DNA of 8,366 nucleotides from assembly GCA_041859375.1 (NCBI GenBank), contig JBHEKP010000311.1:1-8366 (forward strand). Reading direction: 5' to 3'. The notes below the pieces were generated by a model. It worked only from the letters and a program-made list of their open reading frames with translations. It was not told the DNA's origin and did no database searches. Shown here in pieces: positions 6,019 to 8,366 of the stretch. This DNA is from JBHEKP01 sp041859375 (GTDB lineage Bacteria > Hydrogenedentota > Hydrogenedentia > Hydrogenedentales > CAITNO01). The translations under genes and the position numbers were made by a program. Position 1 is the stretch's first letter. Each line of letters begins with the position of its first letter.

Positions 6019-8022
6019 ATGGACGGGGACCGTTTCGAACTGGTGTCGGAATACGCGCCCGACGGCGATCAACCCCAGGCCATAACCGAACTCACGGAGG
6101 GGCTGCTGGAGGGACGCCGCCACCAGGTGCTCCTCGGCGTCACCGGCTCCGGCAAAACCTTCACCATCGCCAACGTGATTGCCCGGGTGAACCGGCCCAC
6201 CCTGGTCCTGGCCCACAACAAAATCCTCGCGGCGCAGCTGTACAGCGAGTTCAAGTCCCTCTTTCCCAACAACGCCGTCGAGTATTTCGTCAGTTACTAC
6301 GACTATTACCAGCCCGAGGCGTACATCCCCACCACCGACACCTACATCGAAAAAGACTCGGCCATCAACGATGAGATTGACAAGATGCGCCACGCGGCCA
6401 CCCGCGCCGTGCTCACCCGGCGTGACTGCATCGTTGTGGCCAGCGTGTCCTGCATTTACGGAATTGGCTCGCCCGAAACCTACAACGAGCTCCGCCTGGA
6501 GCTGGAAACCGGCGCGTTCATCACGCGCGAGAAGCTCATTTCCGGGCTCGTGGCCATGCAGTATGCCAGGAACGACATGGATTTCCACCGCGGCGCCTTC
6601 CGTGTGCGCGGTGATATTGTGGACATATTCCCCGCCTACGAGACCGACCGTGCCGTGCGCGTGGAATTCTTCGGCGACGAGGTGGAGAGCCTTTCGGAAA
6701 TTGACCCGCTGCGCGGTGTGACCCTGCGGAAAACCCGCCGCGCCGCCATTTTCCCCGGCAGCCACTACGCCACCACGCGCGCCTCGCTTGAGCGGGCCGT
6801 GATCACCATACGCCACGAGCTGGAGGAGCGTCTCGGTGAGCTGCGCGCCGCCGGGCAGGAGCTTTACGCCCAGCGCCTGGAGCAGCGCACCCGGTACGAC
6901 CTGGAAATGCTGGAGGAGACGGGATACTGCTCGGGTGTGGAAAACTATTCGCGCCACCTGGACGGTCGCATGCCCGGCGAGCCGCCCGCCACGCTCATCA
7001 GTTATTTCCCCGATGATTTCCTGCTGGTGGTGGACGAAAGCCACATGTCCATACCCCAGGTGGGCGCCATGTTCACCGGCGACCGCTCCCGCAAGGACAA
7101 GCTTGTGGAGTACGGCTTCCGCCTGCCCTGCGCCAGGGACAACCGGCCGCTCACCTTCGAGGAATTTGAGGGCCGGCTGAACCAGGTCATCTATATAAGC
7201 GCCACCCCTGCCCGCCACGAGCTCGAAAAAAGCGGGGGTGTGGTGGTGGAGCAGGTGGTGCGCCCCACGGGCCTGGTGGATCCGCCGGTGGAGGTGCGCC
7301 CCGCCGCAAGCCAGGTGGACGACCTCCTCGACGAGGTGCGCGCACGGGCGCAAAAGGGCGAGCGCGTGCTGGTCACCACCCTCACCAAGCGCATGGCCGA
7401 AGACCTCACCGACTACTACCGCGAACTGGGCGTGCGCGTGCGCTACATGCACTCCGACGTGGAGACACTGGAACGCATCGAGCTGATTCGGGAACTGCGC
7501 CGGGGCGGTTACGACGTGCTGGTGGGAATCAACCTGCTCCGCGAGGGGCTGGACATACCGGAGGTGTCCCTCGTTGCCATCCTGGACGCGGACAAGGAGG
7601 GCTATCTCCGCTCCGAGACAAGCCTCATCCAGACCTGCGGCCGCGCCGCGCGCAACCTGAACGGCCGTGTCATCATGTACGCCGATCGGGAAACCGGTTC
7701 CATGAAACGCGCCATCGCGGAAATGGACCGCCGCAGGAAAAAGCAGCTCGCCCACAACAAAAAGCACAAAATCACCGCCCGCTCGATTGAAAAGGCCATC
7801 CCGCAGCTCCTCAACAGCATCCACGAGCGCGACTATGTCACCGTGCCCCTGGCGGCGGAGGATCCCGAGATTTACCTGCCCTCCGGGGACCTTCAGAAAA
7901 CTGTCGCAAAATTGCGGAGGAGGATGAAGGAGGAGGCGGACAGGATGAATTTCGAGGAGGCGGCCCGTTACCGGGACCGCATCATCGCCCTGGAACGCCG
8001 CATCATTGAGGAAGGGGTGTAG
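6019..8022 (+). CDS. uvrB: UvrABC excinuclease subunit B
   Basis: A full-length 667-residue UvrB (family about 660-680), the damage-verifying helicase-like subunit of nucleotide excision repair, loaded by UvrA and then recruiting UvrC. Seen in order: DQPQAI (17-22), Walker A GVTGSGKT (40-47), the damage-probing beta-hairpin region starting VSYYDYYQPEAYIP (91-104) with its Tyr cluster, motif II VVDESH (337-342), SATPA (motif III), LLREGLDIPEV (motif V), QTCGRAARN (motif VI, 538-546), and a C-terminal UVR coiled coil (about 630-664, KEEADRMNFEEAARYRDRII) that contacts UvrC. DESHMSIPQ differs slightly from the common DESHVTIPQ. All catalytic motifs are intact. It follows rel with a one-base gap and no separate promoter visible, so it is probably co-expressed with rel. 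No LexA-type site was recognised. Its last 20 bases overlap the convergent minus-strand gene. Confidence 0.98.
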   Translation: MDGDRFELVSEYAPDGDQPQAITELTEGLLEGRRHQVLLGVTGSGKTFTIANVIARVNRPTLVLAHNKILAAQLYSEFKSLFPNNAVEYFVSYYDYYQPEAYIPTTDTYIEKDSAINDEIDKMRHAATRAVLTRRDCIVVASVSCIYGIGSPETYNELRLELETGAFITREKLISGLVAMQYARNDMDFHRGAFRVRGDIVDIFPAYETDRAVRVEFFGDEVESLSEIDPLRGVTLRKTRRAAIFPGSHYATTRASLERAVITIRHELEERLGELRAAGQELYAQRLEQRTRYDLEMLEETGYCSGVENYSRHLDGRMPGEPPATLISYFPDDFLLVVDESHMSIPQVGAMFTGDRSRKDKLVEYGFRLPCARDNRPLTFEEFEGRLNQVIYISATPARHELEKSGGVVVEQVVRPTGLVDPPVEVRPAASQVDDLLDEVRARAQKGERVLVTTLTKRMAEDLTDYYRELGVRVRYMHSDVETLERIELIRELRRGGYDVLVGINLLREGLDIPEVSLVAILDADKEGYLRSETSLIQTCGRAARNLNGRVIMYADRETGSMKRAIAEMDRRRKKQLAHNKKHKITARSIEKAIPQLLNSIHERDYVTVPLAAEDPEIYLPSGDLQKTVAKLRRRMKEEADRMNFEEAARYRDRIIALERRIIEEGV

Positions 8023-8366
8023 GGGCCGCGCCGGGGATTTTCCGCAGTGCGTCCTCAAACACTGGCAGAATCAGCTCCGCATACAGGGCGTGCCCCTTTG
8101 CCGTGAAATGTCCGTCCAACGGAAAATAAAGGCCCGCCTCATCCACATGCTTCCGCATTTCCGGGGTCACAGTGGACCAGGGAATCCCCGCGGCGGCGCA
8201 TGCCCGCCGTGCAATCTCATCCGGGCCGTCTGTCGAAAGAATCCCTTCCGGATGCTGAAACCCGACCCGTTTAATGCTCTCGTGGACCTCCCGGTTCACA
8301 TAGACCCCCAGCGGAACGGACAGCGCCATGACCTTCGCGCCGTGCCTTTCGGCAATATTTCGGATG
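8003..8366 (-). CDS. C-terminal part of a probable SGNH/GDSL-like hydrolase (5' truncated at window edge)
   Basis: The minus-strand frame is open to the window edge, giving 120 residues before TGA. The first ATG in view (8329) lies inside IAERHGAKVMALSVPLGVYVN, which reads as the strand-loop region of an SGNH fold, so the gene clearly continues beyond 8366. Near the C-terminus, PLDGHFTAKGHALYAELI fits block V of SGNH/GDSL hydrolases, where Asp (codon 8114-8116) and His (8108-8110) of D-x-H complete the Ser-Asp-His triad, followed by the Gly-His and Ala of the terminal helix. The nucleophile Ser block and any signal peptide lie outside the window. Such enzymes remove acyl groups from lipids, glycans or other esters; the substrate cannot be inferred. 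The coding end overlaps uvrB by 20 bases in convergent orientation. Confidence 0.7.
   Translation of the reverse strand, partial: IRNIAERHGAKVMALSVPLGVYVNREVHESIKRVGFQHPEGILSTDGPDEIARRACAAAGIPWSTVTPEMRKHVDEAGLYFPLDGHFTAKGHALYAELILPVFEDALRKIPGAAPTPLPQ

Noticed and set aside
6001..8058. A 685-codon minus-strand frame covering all of uvrB
   Set aside because: It is a mirror frame of a fully conserved UvrB with no recognisable motif; same compositional cause.

Overview
The window is a GC-rich stretch of a Gram-negative chromosome: the first gene ends as an outer-membrane beta-barrel, with a terminal aromatic residue. Gene content (a FadL-type porin end, a GH92 alpha-mannosidase and a single bifunctional Rel) would fit a candidate phylum of the PVC/FCB neighbourhood or Hydrogenedentota. 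That placement is an impression from protein style, not something the sequence proves.

Layout: (1) bases 2-214, the last 70 codons of a FadL/OmpP1-like outer-membrane protein, followed by a strong intrinsic terminator at 232-266. (2) 343-2676, a membrane-anchored, exported GH92 alpha-mannosidase, preceded by a promoter-like pair and a perfect 12-bp palindrome. (3) 2802-3863, trpS. (4) 3942-6017, a long RelA/SpoT protein (rel), with a small A/U-tailed hairpin just before its start. (5) 6019-8022, uvrB, starting one base after the rel stop and so probably translationally coupled to it. (6) 8003-8366 on the minus strand, the C-terminal 120 residues of a probable SGNH/GDSL hydrolase, convergent with uvrB and overlapping its end by 20 bases. 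The five plus-strand genes are co-oriented and no intergenic gap exceeds about 130 bases. The leaders are described as features.

How the genes relate: trpS charges tRNA-Trp; Rel reads failure of tRNA charging at the ribosome and makes or degrades (p)ppGpp; UvrB is the damage-verification subunit of nucleotide excision repair. The tight rel-uvrB junction means the two proteins are probably made from one message. The mannosidase and porin are envelope or nutrient-uptake functions with no visible polysaccharide-utilisation partners, and they look independent of the housekeeping block.

I found no mobile element, CRISPR array, RNA gene, or defence or biosynthetic system. This is mainly an ordinary housekeeping region. 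The points most worth a second look are the leader architecture (a shared CGGCGCGCCG palindrome upstream of two genes, T6 tracts abutting two start codons, a terminator-like hairpin before rel), the apparently shortened helical domain of Rel, and the rel-uvrB coupling.
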